A stretch of DNA of 64,000 nt. Source: Onchocerca lupi (taxonomy: Eukaryota; Nematoda; Chromadorea; Rhabditida; Onchocercidae). Positions 48,901 through 61,051 of the stretch are shown in pieces. Below the pieces are notes generated by a model. It was given only the letters and a program-made list of their open reading frames with translations, did no database searches and was not told where the DNA came from. Made by a program: the position numbers and the translations under genes. Positions within the stretch are counted from its first letter, which is position 1. The number at the start of each line of letters is the position of its first letter. Where the stretch lies: assembly GCA_028564675.1 (NCBI GenBank), contig JAOVVO010000046.1:62001-126000 (forward strand), given 5' to 3'.

Positions 48901-51666
48901 TAAACCAAAATACATCGAGGAATTAATAACAATATCATAAAAACAGAAGTGGAAAATACATGAAGAAAGAGAACAGTACTGGAGAATGTTCTGCTACTTA
49001 AAAGAAGATTGATCAATGATAAACTTTATGCGAACCTTTGCTCATTCGAAATGAATGGCTTATATTTACAATTTTATGAATAATTATAGGCAAAAATGAA
49101 TCGTACAATGAACTGATATTTACCTGCAGATTTATGTGCTTCGAAAATTATTTATAGCTGTTCTCCTATTATTAAAAGAGTACACTGAAATGCAGAGGAA
49201 GTTGACTTCAACCTATAATGTTCGTACATTATATACTAGGACATCAAGAATATTTAATGATTAGTTCGGGAAGAAAGGGTATTGTAGCAACAAGTACGAA
49301 AAAAGAAATAGGATTCATAAAATACATATAATATAGAAGTCTGAAAATAGCATCTGTATTGCATAGAGCGACATCTAGAGTCTTAATGGAAGCAAGATGT
49401 CAATAATAAGGGTGTAGTATTATCTTGCGCAAAATTAAGTAAAGATTTCAAAAAAGCGGATTTATATATTGTGTTCCTTTCACTGGGCGAAAAAGATCAC
49501 ATTACTAATGCTATTATTAATATTTAGGTAATGACGGGGGAGTACCTTCATGCTGATGATATTTTAGTTTCTGCAATTAGAACGTATAAAAGAAACTGGA
49601 AAAAGATGGAATGTAACTATATGAAGTAGAAGATGACAATTATCAATCGGTGTTTCGAACAAAAGGGTTTTGATAACGCAATTTTTGATAATCCAAAAAG
49701 AAAGGGCACGTGTTACATGGAAAGGATCTGGTTTAAATATTTAAAATACATAGGAAAAATTTTACATCTTATATATTTCCATACCTCACTTTCAGTATAA
49801 TGAACTACTTAAGCTTTAAAAGAATATCCTGAAAAACTTTTCTATGTAATTTAATTCCTATACGTATTATACACTCAAACCCTCCTACATCATGATCTTT
49901 AGGGCTTTTATTCTTACCATTTCTGATACCAGTTTTAATATCTAAGGTGTACAAGGGATAAATAATACAACTTTAGAAAGATACAACACACTACCGAAAA
50001 TATGGACAGCATCAGTTAATTCTGATATGTTAAATATTTAACAAAACTTCAGAGATAATCTTTCAAACTTCAGCATTTATAAAAACAGAATATTTGAATA
50101 ACCAACTCCAGAGTTTTAACGATCAAAAATCTTAATGAGTGTCCGTTAAACAATCACTTAATTTGATGTTAGGAGAATTCGAAACAAAAACTTTTCCTAA
50201 CAAGGAAGAGAATAAAGCAATCTGAATGCTCAAAGCTTTGTCAACAAAAATACAAGAAAAAAGAAGTATTTTTTTTACTTCTGTAAAAAAAAAAAGGAAG
50301 AAATATTATTTTAGAGGAAATCAAACTTTGACAGATATTGCCGTTTTACAGGGCATGCTCTTTTATTTGAATAGGAGGAGTGCTTTACTTATGCAAGCAA
50401 AATTGAGCAAGGATCAACTTGTCAAAACAATAGTGAAAAGCCTTTATTGAATTACGAACTATTTTCAGCTTTTTGAAGGGAAGAAAATTTAATTTTCATA
50501 AAGTAACAAGTTGAAATATCAGACAAGTTATTGATTGCATATTTAGTCAGATGCACAGGTAAAATTATGATATGGGAGCAAAGAGCAACAGGTTGAATGG
50601 GGAAGAGGGAAGGGGTGGAGAATGTCGATTATTTTGCAATACATTTCACAGCAAAGGGGAATATTTCTTGTGTTTTTGTTCACTTATCTGTCAAGAGACT
50701 ATTGCGTTTTAGTGTGATAATTTCCTCGAAAGTTATCAACAAGTATCCATGAATCATCGCAGTATTACGATGATACGATGATTCACTTCTCGAGAAATGC
50801 CATATATAATCATTTGTTGCCATCTATAACTCATAGCAAATCTCGAAATTCATCATAAACTTTCGCAAAAGTAGACGATCCCTCAATCATCACATACATC
50901 ATTAGCGCTACACATTTCAACAAATCTATCACACCCACTCATCCACCCACGCATATTTAAAAGAGGGACATCGAATCAGAGAATCGCCTCAAGACCCAAT
51001 TATTAGAGATGCTTAGAAATTGTGAAATATGGAACAGGGTATGGAGTGTCACTATCGCAGAGGGTTAGAGGTCATGTGTCAAAGTTGTCTCTAGAAAGAA
51101 ACGTGACTTGAATTATGTGGCTCGTTAGATGTAGGTTATCCCCGTCGTAAGTCACTGTTCCAGCTATTGTTCCACGTTGCACAGCGAAAGGTCAGCAGGT
51201 CATGGATTGAAGCAGATGTGGTGATGTTTCTAGAAAAGATGGCAGAAATTGAGAGAGATTAGACCTCGTAAGATGCAGGTTTTTCCTGACGGAAGTCATT
51301 TCTCCAACTTCATCTTTTTGATAAGGCATGGAATATTTTATCACAATAGCTATCTGTCATCTAAGAACTTCTGTAGATTTCCAATGCGCAAACACGAGAT
51401 TAATCTTCCAGTAGCATAGCTATACTGAACTTAGATAACATTCATGATCTCTTGGTACCACGTTCTAAGACAAAGTTGAGCTCCTGACTAGAAAAATGCG
51501 GAAAGTGAGAAATTGGCACTTATCCAATTTCACTGTTCATAGTTTTAACAATCGATTTTCAGTTTTTGTGTTTAGGACGTTTTGTGTTCTTAATAGTACC
51601 TGAATATTATCCGTTGAAAGCTAGTTCTGCATTACGATCGAATAATACCTGTAGAAAATACTCATT
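45961..51666. other. Gene-poor region upstream of the FUS homologue
   Basis: No intact gene recognised. Noticed: coding-like but interrupted stretches at 48555-48803 (minus) and 49417-49629 (plus), a diverged tandem duplication (51069-51310), a short (TA) run near 46865, and homopolymer T runs. The right end must contain the promoter of the FUS homologue. Confidence 0.45.
51069..51310. repeat. Diverged tandem duplication (about 130-bp unit)
   Basis: 51069-51165 and 51198-51310 share an ordered series of words: AGGTCATG, CTAGAAA, CTCGTTAGATGTAGG / CTCGTAAGATGCAGG, CCCGTCGTAAGTCA / CCTGACGGAAGTCA, then TTCCAGC / CTCCAAC. No coding frame is shared. The segment is GC-richer than its flanks. Confidence 0.6.
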
Positions 51667-54600
51667 ATGGCAGGTTGGTTTTTTTTTGTATCAATTTATG
51701 TATATTTTCTGCGAATTTGTGACAAGTAAGCTGTAGTAACCTTCATGCTGAGTGTTTTTTTCGGAAAAGCTTCGCGAAATGCTGGGGGAATTTTTATCAA
51801 AGTTCCCTTTTTTCATTATCAATATATTCTTTTGTCGTGTCATCTTGGAAATCTCTAATTTTGATATAGTATATAAATTAGCGACGGATTTTTTTTTTTT
51901 TTTTTTTTTTTTGCGCTAGTGCATATCTGTCAAATAATATCAAAATAATGATGATCAAAAGACGGCTAAAGAGAGGAAGACTTTTCCGAGTCATTGCAAT
52001 TTATTCCAATCCCCTTTTTCTTCTCCATTAAAATACTAAGAATTATTGATGATATTATACCAATTCCTTGAGGCTTCAAGGTATATTTGAAATACATTTG
52101 TTTCTGAAAAAGATAGTCGAAAAGACAAAACTTTATGAATGAATTTAGTATGGCTTTTGAACTCAAATAGTTGCGATATACATTTCTCAATTTTCCAGCT
52201 CTGAATATATTAGAGAAAATATTAGATTTAAAGCTCTAAATAAAAGTTAGGTAGATGTTTCTGCTCCGCGATTTCTTTCTTCTTTTTAGCATATGGAGCT
52301 GCAGCATTTCCTCCACAATCAATAAGTGGTGCGCAAGGGACTACTGATCCAAACGCATCTGTTGCTGTGGCAGCAACTTATCAACAGTATGATCCAGCAG
52401 CTCTAGCACAGTATCAACAAGTTAGAACTTTTCCGATTTTTTCCTTTTCTTTTAAACAGTACAGCACTTTTTTGCAAATTCCTTTATTTTCTAGAAAGTC
52501 TTGGAAGTGTCTCGAAATTAGTGTAGTATTTCTTCGTGTAATAAAAGATAAAAATATGATTTTATATAAATCTAAAAGTTGTTTCATTCTCTTTCCACGG
52601 AACAGGAGAGGAAGTAGATGGATTTATAGTTGAGTAATATCAAATTTTTGAAGAGCATTTTATTCCTTATGTGAAATGTCTGCTAATTTTTTGAAATTCT
52701 CATAGGCATGGCAACAATATTATGCTGCAGTAGGTCAGGCTGGCATAGGGGGCGGAGTTCCAGGAGTCGCGCCACCAGGGGCTGGACCCGTACCAACAGC
52801 CGTACCACAAGGAGTACCAGCAGCTGCAGCTGATGTGAGTAGATTAATTTTTGGATTTGTACACTCCTCTTTATGGATATTTTCGAAATTTAATTATTGT
52901 TATTTTTCTTTTACAGCCGAATGTCACTCATAATTATTCGGGATATTTCGCGCAAGCTGGGGCTCCCCAGGGACAGAATGGTGCATCTGCACCGGCGTAT
53001 GGTAATGCTTCAGCCCCAGCCTATGGTATACCACAAACTGGTAGAAGAGGTGTACCACAGCATGGCGGTTCTATAACCGGCAAAAGTGCCTATGATTATG
53101 AAGACGACCATGGTGGCCGAGGTGGTTATGGAGGTGAGTATCATGTTATGTTCCTGGATATAGTGGCTATGGTAACAAGCAGCATTACATTTTATTGAAA
53201 AAGCAGGGGTTTTGTATTATTGAACTAAACTGAGCGCAATTCCTTCTGCAAATGTAAAAGAAGCTCCAAAATTGCACGAAAATGCCTTTTAGAGATGCAT
53301 TTTCTCCTGCTTAGTGAATATAGGTTTTTGGCATACTTTGTAGAAAAATTGCATTGCCATTTACGACTCGGTTTTAGAAGTCTGATGTGTATTAAGGAGT
53401 GTGTTTGCTCAGCATGTGTAATTTGGAATCATTCTTTAGATTTTTATAATATATGACGTTGTTAATTTCAGATGGTAGTGAACGTTATGGTGGTCGAGAT
53501 GATCGGGGAGGTCGTGATGACCGTGGAAGTCGCGGAGGTTATGACAGAGATCGTGGTAGTTATGGAGATAGAGATAGAGGTAAATTGTTTTGATCATTTA
53601 TCTGGAAAGGATAATTGAAATTTCTGCAATTCTTATCTCAGTTTAGCTCTTTTTTTGTCTTCTTGTTATCTTCATTCTTATCTCAGTTTAGCTCTTTTTT
53701 TGTCTTCTTAAGGTTTTTTTTTTCTTCTTTTAAAGCCGATTTTTGTACAAATCTTGGCTGCTATGAAAATTTTTGTTCCGCCTAAGCTTGTTCATTTAAT
53801 TGAAATAATATTTTCACTATAATTTCAGATCGTGGTAGTCGTGAAGACAGAGGTGGACGAGATCGTCCCAGTCGATGGAGTGATGAACGTGATCGTGGTG
53901 GATCCGGCGGTGATGACTATCGTGGAGGGTCAGTCACTTTTGTTTACTGTTCTCATCAAAATTACATACATTTGTGGTGCTGATTATTTGAGAATGTCTT
54001 GTGGCCAGGTTGGTAGTTCTTATCTAAGAGAATATGTGTTAATCTCCTCTTGCCGCTTTCCTGAATTATTTTCCTATGAAAGGTAATACAGGTGAGTTTT
54101 CGTACAAATGATCATTTTTATGATATGGAAAAAATTCAGCAGTGTCAATTTAATATCAAAAAGTATTACGTAACTTGTAGCCTTCCAGCAAAAGCATTGA
54201 ATCGTATTATCCCATGTTATTCTGTGTGCTATAATTACACAGACAGAAAAGAAAAGACATTGGTTATAAATTATTATAACAGAGAGGCGTTTAAAAGTGA
54301 GCAGCGCTGCTCACGAAAATCCATGGTGTCAGATTTTTCAATTATATTTAAATGTTTGCAGGATACAAGTTTACGGTTCGTCAATTTTCTTTAATTTGTT
54401 GAAAATTCTTTTTTAAAGACATATATTGTTCAGTTTATGGAGTTAATATAAACTGGCTAGCATATGTATTTTTTACTGATAATATTGCAAAATATGTGCA
54501 TATATCATGCGGAGGAATACTAGAATGAGTGACATCTTATATCATTTCTACAATGCGTTCTTTTCATTCTTCAAATATGCAGATCTTGGGTTTAAATTAG

Positions 54601-57597
54601 AAATTCTTAAATGAAGTATGAGCTTACTTATTAAAGAAAATAATTTTACTAATGACTTAGCATTGCGTGCTTTTACATAGTTATGATTGATGGGCAGGAT
54701 CAATGAGCTGAATGAGTATTTTCAAATTCGAATATAGCTGGATTAAAAAGGTTATTAATGAATAAAAAAAGTCCCCAAAAAATGCGTATATCTATGATCT
54801 ATTTTTTGAAAAACTGTAACGTTATTCAAATTCGTATTTTCTGCTGATATTGCACTTTTTTTGCATATTATGTAAATTAATGCAGAGATATATTAGAACT
54901 ACTTGGTATTCATTTGCGTATAATTTCTACCTTATAGAGGTATTTATTAACAAACTGAACAATATGTGTTTTATAATGAAGTAGGAAGTCGATATTTCTT
55001 TATTCTATTGACAAATATGGATACAAATAATTGAAATTCCGAGAAATTATTGTCATGTTTATTATTGACGAACTTATGCTGGTTTAGCTTTTCATAGGAT
55101 ACACAACGCGGTGCTGCATGTGTATTCGACGCTGATTCCAGGGAGAACTACGATTACTCTCTGTTTCATTCTCTCACCCCCTAAATTATAAAATTGCATA
55201 ATAATGGGAAAGATAGTATTCAGCAGTTAAAGAGTGAAGCTAACCCATTTGATTGTGAATTCAAGCTGCTATGCAGGAGAGTCCATTGAGGGTATTTTGA
55301 TCACTTTGTTTCAAGGGTTCTGCAATCGGAGTATATGGATTTTTTAAACATTGGGAGAAAGGTTACACATTGGTATACTTTTATTAAGGTAGTAGGGGTG
55401 TCCTGGCCACAAGTTTTTTTAAATTTCAAAAAGTAGTTAACGAGAGTCTGGAGAGAATAATCGTCTGCGGCAACTACCATCAATTCATCAAGGTCAAAGG
55501 TCAATGTGTTGTTTCAGACCGGGCGCTGGAGGCCCGGGCGCTCGTGGAGGCTATCAAGGTAGAATTATCGAAGTGGGATATATTGTATATATATCTATAT
55601 AAGTGTGTGTTTCTCTGTTTTGGGAATCTGTGTTACACTGCTTAATTTTTTATATATGGTTTGGTTAGGTGTCGCCAAAACAAAACTATTTGATTTGTAC
55701 AACCTTAAGACTTCGAGTCAAACAAGTACTAAAGGAGGGTTTTACTAATAGAAGGTGTGTATGTCATTGTGTTCATCTAATAGTCAATTGTAGATTGTAA
55801 TTTAGCTTTCATTTCGTAAAATTTCTATATTCAGATAGAGTTGGGCCTCGTTCTGGTGGCGGCTATGGGGTTGGATCACGTGATGATCAAATCGAAGTTC
55901 GAGAAACTGTCTTCATCCAAGGAATACCTGTGACGTATGTTTTTCAATACTTAACGAAACGATTTATTTTATCGCTGCTTTCTCATTATATATGACCATT
56001 TTCTTTTGTGAAAGTGTGTTCTGATCTGTAGGATTTTTTTTTCTTTTTTTTTTTTTTGCAATTGCTAGACCTATTTTCTGCATGCGGTTTTGATGGATAA
56101 ACTTCAGGATTTTTGTCTAGTAAGGTATATCCAAAACAAAATCTGATGCATTTGTGAAAACGAAAAACAAGAACTTAAATAGTTTTAAATACAATTGTTT
56201 TGATTTTTGCAGAGCAAATGAGCAATTCATTGCTGATGTATTCAGTACTCAAGGAGATATAGCGCGTAACGAACGTACTGGTGAACCCCGAATCAAGATT
56301 TACACTGATCGTGAAACAAATCAACCGAAAGGCGAATGCACAATTACATTTGTTGATGCAAAAACTGCGGAACGAGTAATAAATGTTTACAATGGTAAGT
56401 CGGTTATTGTTTCTGTTAAATGTTTGTAAGTGTTATAGATGACCAGGTTCATCAAGATTTAAATATATTTGGTCAGTTAATGCCATGAATACGTGAAAAT
56501 ATTGTTTTCTATGTATATTTACAGGACAGTGTTTTCCGGGAAGTGAGCAGTGCATGAGTCTCAGTTTTGCAAAATATAAGACAGATATTTTGCGAGGTGG
56601 TGGAGGTAGAGGCGGCCGTGGTGGTTTTGGCGGTGACCGTGGAGGACGTGGATTTGATAGAGGTGGAAGAGGAGGTTGATTTTTAATTCATAATTTGTTC
56701 TAGTATTTACTTTAATTCGTGCTTTTGTTTTTTGTAAATACTTGGATAACCAAATTCAGGTGGTTTCGGTGGTAGAGGACGAGATGAAGGATATGGAGGT
56801 GGCGGTGGAGGTCGTTATGGTGATCGTGATAGCGGTGGACGTGGTGGCCGTTTTGGTGGCGGTGGACGAGGCGGTTTTGATGATCGAGGAGGCTATGGTG
56901 ATAGGGGAGACCGGGGAGGACCTTTTGGTGGTGGAGGATTCAGCGACCGAGGAGGACGTGGGGGTGGCCGGGGAGGATATGGCGGGCCGCGTGATGAATA
57001 TGGAAGAGATGGTAAACTTTTTTTCTTGAAAAATCATCATGTTTTTCACTATTTTTAAAACTTTAATGTTTCAGTACTTCATTGATTTCTTAAGTGTATT
57101 TCATATCTTTCAGATAGCTGGCGATTTGTTTTGTAAATAAAACATAATTTCAGGTCGTGGAGGAGGAAGAGGTGGCCGTGGTGGTGATAGAGGCGGTCGA
57201 GGTGGTGACAGAGGAGGTCGTGGAAGAGGTTCTTATTTCATAAAATACTTGTCATTTTGCAGTCTGATACGTTCTTCATTATTTTTCGATTTTCTTATTG
57301 ATTTAATATATCTAAAAAAAAGTAAAAGAAAAATTAGGAAGTTTTTTCAAAATTATATTTTGGTACTACATTTATTTATATCTCGGGAAATTTTTAGGAC
57401 GAGGCTCGGGGACTGGAGGTAATACAGAGCCACGACCCAACGACTGGTCATGCGATGGATGTGGTAACACTAATTTCGGCTTCCGGCAAGAATGTAATCG
57501 ATGTCATGCTCCTCGACCTGGTGGTGGCAATAGCGGCATTGGACCGATGCGAGGTGGTGGTGGACGAGGACGCGGCGATCGATCCGCTCCTTACTGA
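51667..57597 (+). CDS. FUS/TAF15/EWS (FET) family RNA-binding protein, FUST-1-like
   Basis: Nuclear RNA-binding protein acting in transcription and splicing, able to shuttle and to form condensates. Thirteen phase-matched exons: 51667-51673, 52290-52420, 52706-52834, 52917-53133, 53472-53579, 53829-53928, 55518-55558, 55835-55934, 56213-56394, 56525-56674, 56760-57011, 57154-57228, 57398-57597; 563 residues. Order: low-complexity Tyr/Gln/Ala/Pro N-terminus (TYQQYDPAALAQYQQ); Arg/Gly/Asp-rich region; one RRM with RNP2 VFIQGI and RNP1 KGECTITF; long RGG repeats; a RanBP2-type zinc finger (NDWSCDGCGNTNFGFRQECN, then CHAP); and a terminal GDRSAPY, a PY nuclear import signal for transportin. This order is diagnostic for FET proteins. 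The first exon is only seven bases (ATGGCAG). The longest intron (1.6 kb) precedes a 41-base exon whose skipping would shift the frame. Confidence 0.95.
53630..53709. repeat. Intronic tandem duplication, 45-bp period
   Basis: A 35-base block beginning TTCTTATCTCAGTTTAGCTC is repeated exactly at 53630-53664 and 53675-53709 within the intron between exons 5 and 6 of the FUS homologue. It is pyrimidine-rich and contains CAG, so it duplicates an acceptor-like sequence. Confidence 0.9.
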
Positions 57598-58352
57598 TTA
57601 ATCCTTGTTACCCATTCTCATATTACTTTGTTGTGCTATTGAATTGAAAATTGAGTAAAAGTTTTCAAAAATGAAAGGTTTAAAAAATTATGTCTCTTTA
57701 AATTTAACTGAATTTCCGAATATTCGCACCAAATTAAGTAAATTATATGTTTCTTTGTATGATTTGGGTATGTATCACACTTCGACAACATCATTTTGTC
57801 CTATTCTTTATGTTGCGTGGATTTGTTGTCTTCATTGCACGAATGTGGATTATTATAATTTCAATATTATTTGCACAATTCCTATTTCTTTATTCATTTT
57901 AATTTTATATTGAGGATCTTTATAGCTGATGTTAACTTTATTTCTCTTCTCAAATATTTTTTCGTGCTTAGCTTCATGGAAGTTACTGTTGTGTTTTCAT
58001 AAAGTATATATTGAAGGAAATCTCTTTGCTGATGAACATTTTTATAAAACTGTCAACTAGTTATGAAATATGACCGGAAGAGTGTTGAAGCAATAAATTA
58101 TTCCTAAGCGTTCTAGGTCAATCTTAGTATCGCTAGTTATTTTATAGAAGCGAAAAAATTGACAAGTACTAGGAAAATATAAGTGTTGTAAGTAGGATAA
58201 AGCTTTTTAGCTACTGATACTAACCGAAGTTATTATGCTCATCTTCCATCACCAGATTTGATTTTGAACTCAATTGGAAGTTCTATGCAGTGAACGTCCA
58301 ACACTATATGATAATAATAAAAAAAAAAAAAGGAACTGTACAATCTACAAAA
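57598..58352. other. Intergenic between convergent genes
   Basis: 3' flanks of the FUS homologue and of the 96-residue gene. A candidate AATAAA lies at 58092-58097. Nothing else recognised. Confidence 0.5.
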
Positions 58353-59010
58353 TCACAGGGGATACTGCACTCGTTCTTCACGAGGGGTGCACTGATGGTT
58401 CCAGCCAAGGAACGGCTTTTCTCGCAAAATCCGCCGCATTAAAAGGCATCGACCATTTCGTGACTTCATCAGTGCTTCAGGCGTGTCTAAAATAGGCGGA
58501 AGAAGATAGGAATCTCATCCTAGGAAACTAAAAAAGTTGCCAATACCAAGCAGTTCACGTTTCCATTACATGAAAAATCTTAACGTTTGGAGCAAACTCT
58601 GAGAATGAAACAAAGATTAGAAAAGAAAAGGAAATATGCTTTTGCACGGCTTTTTTTCATGCATCGATAATGTGTAAAAAACATATCACAACGAACTTGT
58701 CTCACATTTAACTATGAAAATTTAACTGATTCAGACTCGCGTTTTACAGGTAAGATTACGCTTAGCTATTATTGTCAGTAATTTAATTGATAAAGTGTTG
58801 ATTATCATTTAAAATATTATGCATTTCTATTTAAACAGTTCTTCGACAAGTATCACGAAAATAACGAAAGAATAACTTACTATGTTTGAGTTTGTGCCTA
58901 ACATAAAAGGGGTAGTAAACTGGTCGCCAATTACTTCGATGCCATGGACAATTGTTGCGGACAGACATGACCACTGCACCGAATGGACGAAAGGTACATC
59001 CTAGCAGCAT
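58353..59010 (-). CDS. Unrecognised 96-residue basic protein, divergently paired with Tim13
   Basis: Exon 59010-58881 begins at an ATG immediately after a TTTCCAG acceptor (likely trans-spliced): MLLGCTFRPFGAVVMSVRNN, then WHRSNWRPVYYPFYVRHKLK, ending at a GTAAGT donor. Exon 58513-58353 continues in phase (LLPPILDTPEALMKSRNGRC; LREKPFLGWNHQC) to TGA. The acceptor (GGATGAG before ATTCC) is the least certain element, but both segments have unmistakable coding composition in a 30-percent-GC background. The protein is rich in Arg, Pro, Trp and Tyr with an N-terminus that could be a mitochondrial presequence. I do not recognise a family. The 350-bp divergent arrangement with Tim13 suggests a shared promoter and perhaps a shared mitochondrial theme; that is inference. 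Confidence 0.6.
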
Positions 59011-59361
59011 CTGGAAATAAATAACCAATTAAACGAGATGACAATACTAACATCAGCTTCCATATCAATTATCAATATCAGCCCAATTCCAACATCGCCT
59101 ATCATCACCCCAGACCAATCAGTCAAAGTAACATATCCTCAATGATGGGTGGTCATTGACAGCCAAGGTAACGCTTTGACGTTTGAGTCGTTTGTGAGGT
59201 TGTTGCTGGTATGAAGTGTGGTAATTCAAGTTTGATGGAGCTCTTTTCTTGTCCTTTCGATATTAAAAATCGTTTAGGTAGCCTCTAAAAGGCCAAGAAT
59301 TATTAGTTTAAAGAAAGCGAAATTTCAGTACATCTGTTATTCGTCAGTTTTTTCGATCCTG
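59011..59361. promoter_or_regulatory. Probable bidirectional promoter
   Basis: A 351-base gap separates the starts of two divergent genes. It is somewhat GC-richer than typical intergenic DNA here, with TGACGTTTGAG-like words near 59178. An acceptor-like AATTTCAG lies near 59320 on the Tim13 side. No TATA box is obvious. Confidence 0.45.
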
Positions 59362-60337
59362 ATGGAACACGTATTAGATCTAGAATCTTTAAAAAAACTT
59401 ACTCCCGAGCAGCAGAAAACTTTGATATCTGGTGTTAAGCAACAAGCTGCTATTTTAAACGCTCAGAATATGATTACCGTAAGCTCACTATCACCTTATG
59501 TTATTGACATTTCAAGAATTGTATGGTTTATTTTACTAGTTCTAGTTCTCAAATTATCGTAATTACTAAGTTTTACAGAAGAAAAATGGTTCTCAACTTA
59601 GTTAATTGTTTTTTCCTTATTTTATGAAACGAAAAGGGAATGATGAGTCAGTTTTATTATAAGGCTCTCATTAAAATTGTTTCTAAACTTTTGCATTTAT
59701 TCAAGGATTTGTCGGAAAGATGTTTAACGAAATGTATCACAAATCCAGGTAGCTCTTTATCAAATACGGAGAAGCAGTGCTTGCAAAGGTAAGCTGCTCT
59801 AATTTTCATTTCATGATATTATATTAGAAAATTGCAAAATGAGTAACCCTGAAGCTTGTCAGATATGACATAGGTTTTATTTTTCTTATTTTTGGCTTTT
59901 CCACTTGCTGCTTTGCCCATCCCTCAATGTCAGGTTTGGTATATAAGCTGAATCATTATTCAGTAAAAGAACATCACATTGCTTCTGCATATGTAATGTA
60001 ATATTGACCCGAATTAATTTAAAAATCTTTTTTAAGACACTTTATTCCCACTACTCCCTTGTTATTGGAGATATACTTGAAGACAAATGGCAGAAGAATT
60101 AAATTAAATGTGGGATGCGCAAAATTAACGTTTGATAAGTTTTGGTCTTTAGATACTTCGTATATATAAAGACATATTGAAGATATGTCTGGAGAGATGT
60201 TTTTAGAACGTTCATTACTACCATGATATATTTCTTATAGGTGTATGGATCGCTTCATGGATACATATAACATGGTTTCACAAACACTACAGAAACGTGT
60301 GCAAGAAGAAATAGCCTCTTCCACACGAATGACTTAA
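59362..60337 (+). CDS. Mitochondrial import chaperone Tim13
   Basis: Small Tim of the intermembrane space; with Tim8 it forms a hexameric chaperone that guides hydrophobic precursors to the inner-membrane TIM22/TIM23 routes. Three phase-matched exons: 59362-59478, 59706-59788, 60241-60337; 98 residues. Twin CX3C motifs are present: CLTKC (LSERCLTKCITNPGSSLSN) and CLQRC (EKQCLQRCMDRFMDTYNMV), which form the two internal disulfides. PGSSL between them and CMDRFMDTYN after the second are Tim13-type rather than Tim8, Tim9 or Tim10. There is no cleavable presequence, as expected for Mia40-imported proteins. AATAAA at 60447-60452. Confidence 0.92.
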
Positions 60338-61051
60338 CCAAATATGGTTTTCTTAGTTATGATTTGTTTATTGCAATTTTTTCACGTTTTCATTGTTTAG
60401 ATGTTATTAATGTTGATCTAGACTTATTACAAACTCGAAAGCATGCAATAAATTATTTGAAAAATTTAGAGTGAAGTTCTTAGGTGAAATAAACAGCTGA
60501 CACGCAAATCTATTTCCCTCATGAACTTCATTTCTCTCAATTTAACTGCATTATATAGATTGTTACATTAGAAAAAAACACATATTTATTGCAACTTTTT
60601 TTGCATTTTCATTCTTTAGATATTTATATTCCAGATTTATTTACAAACTCAAAAGCATCAGTAAGTCATTTGACAAGTCCAAAATGTGAGGAAATAAAAG
60701 ACCACATTATTTCTTTCGCAGAAGTTTAATTAGATTGTTTGTAATTTGTCATCACTATATCTTATTTGTTTCAATTACTTTTACGTTCGAATATTGCCTT
60801 GAATTGTAAAAAATTTCTTTCACATCTTCATACTACTGTGCTACAAGTGCAATTAGGAATGGTTTTTTTTTTTTTTTTTTTTTCAAATTTTATAAAATTT
60901 TAATAAAATTGAAAAAAAATAAAAAAAAAAAAAAAAAAAACAGAACACCCGTAAATTTCGTTACGTTGTTAAATAATCAAGTAATATATGCAATTCAAAG
61001 GAAAAATAACAAATCAATTTCTTGAACATCTGAATTTCAGTACCTCCGATT
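60338..61051. other. Intergenic between convergent Tim13 and NAT10
   Basis: Contains the Tim13 3' UTR (AATAAA at 60447-60452). A T run of about 22 at 60861-60882 faces an A run of about 20 at 60920-60939, forming a long A/T inverted repeat across an AT-only spacer. Confidence 0.6.

Noticed and set aside
56756..57049. Ser/Thr-rich minus-strand frame of 97 codons
   Set aside because: It is the antisense shadow of the RGG-repeat exon of the FUS homologue.
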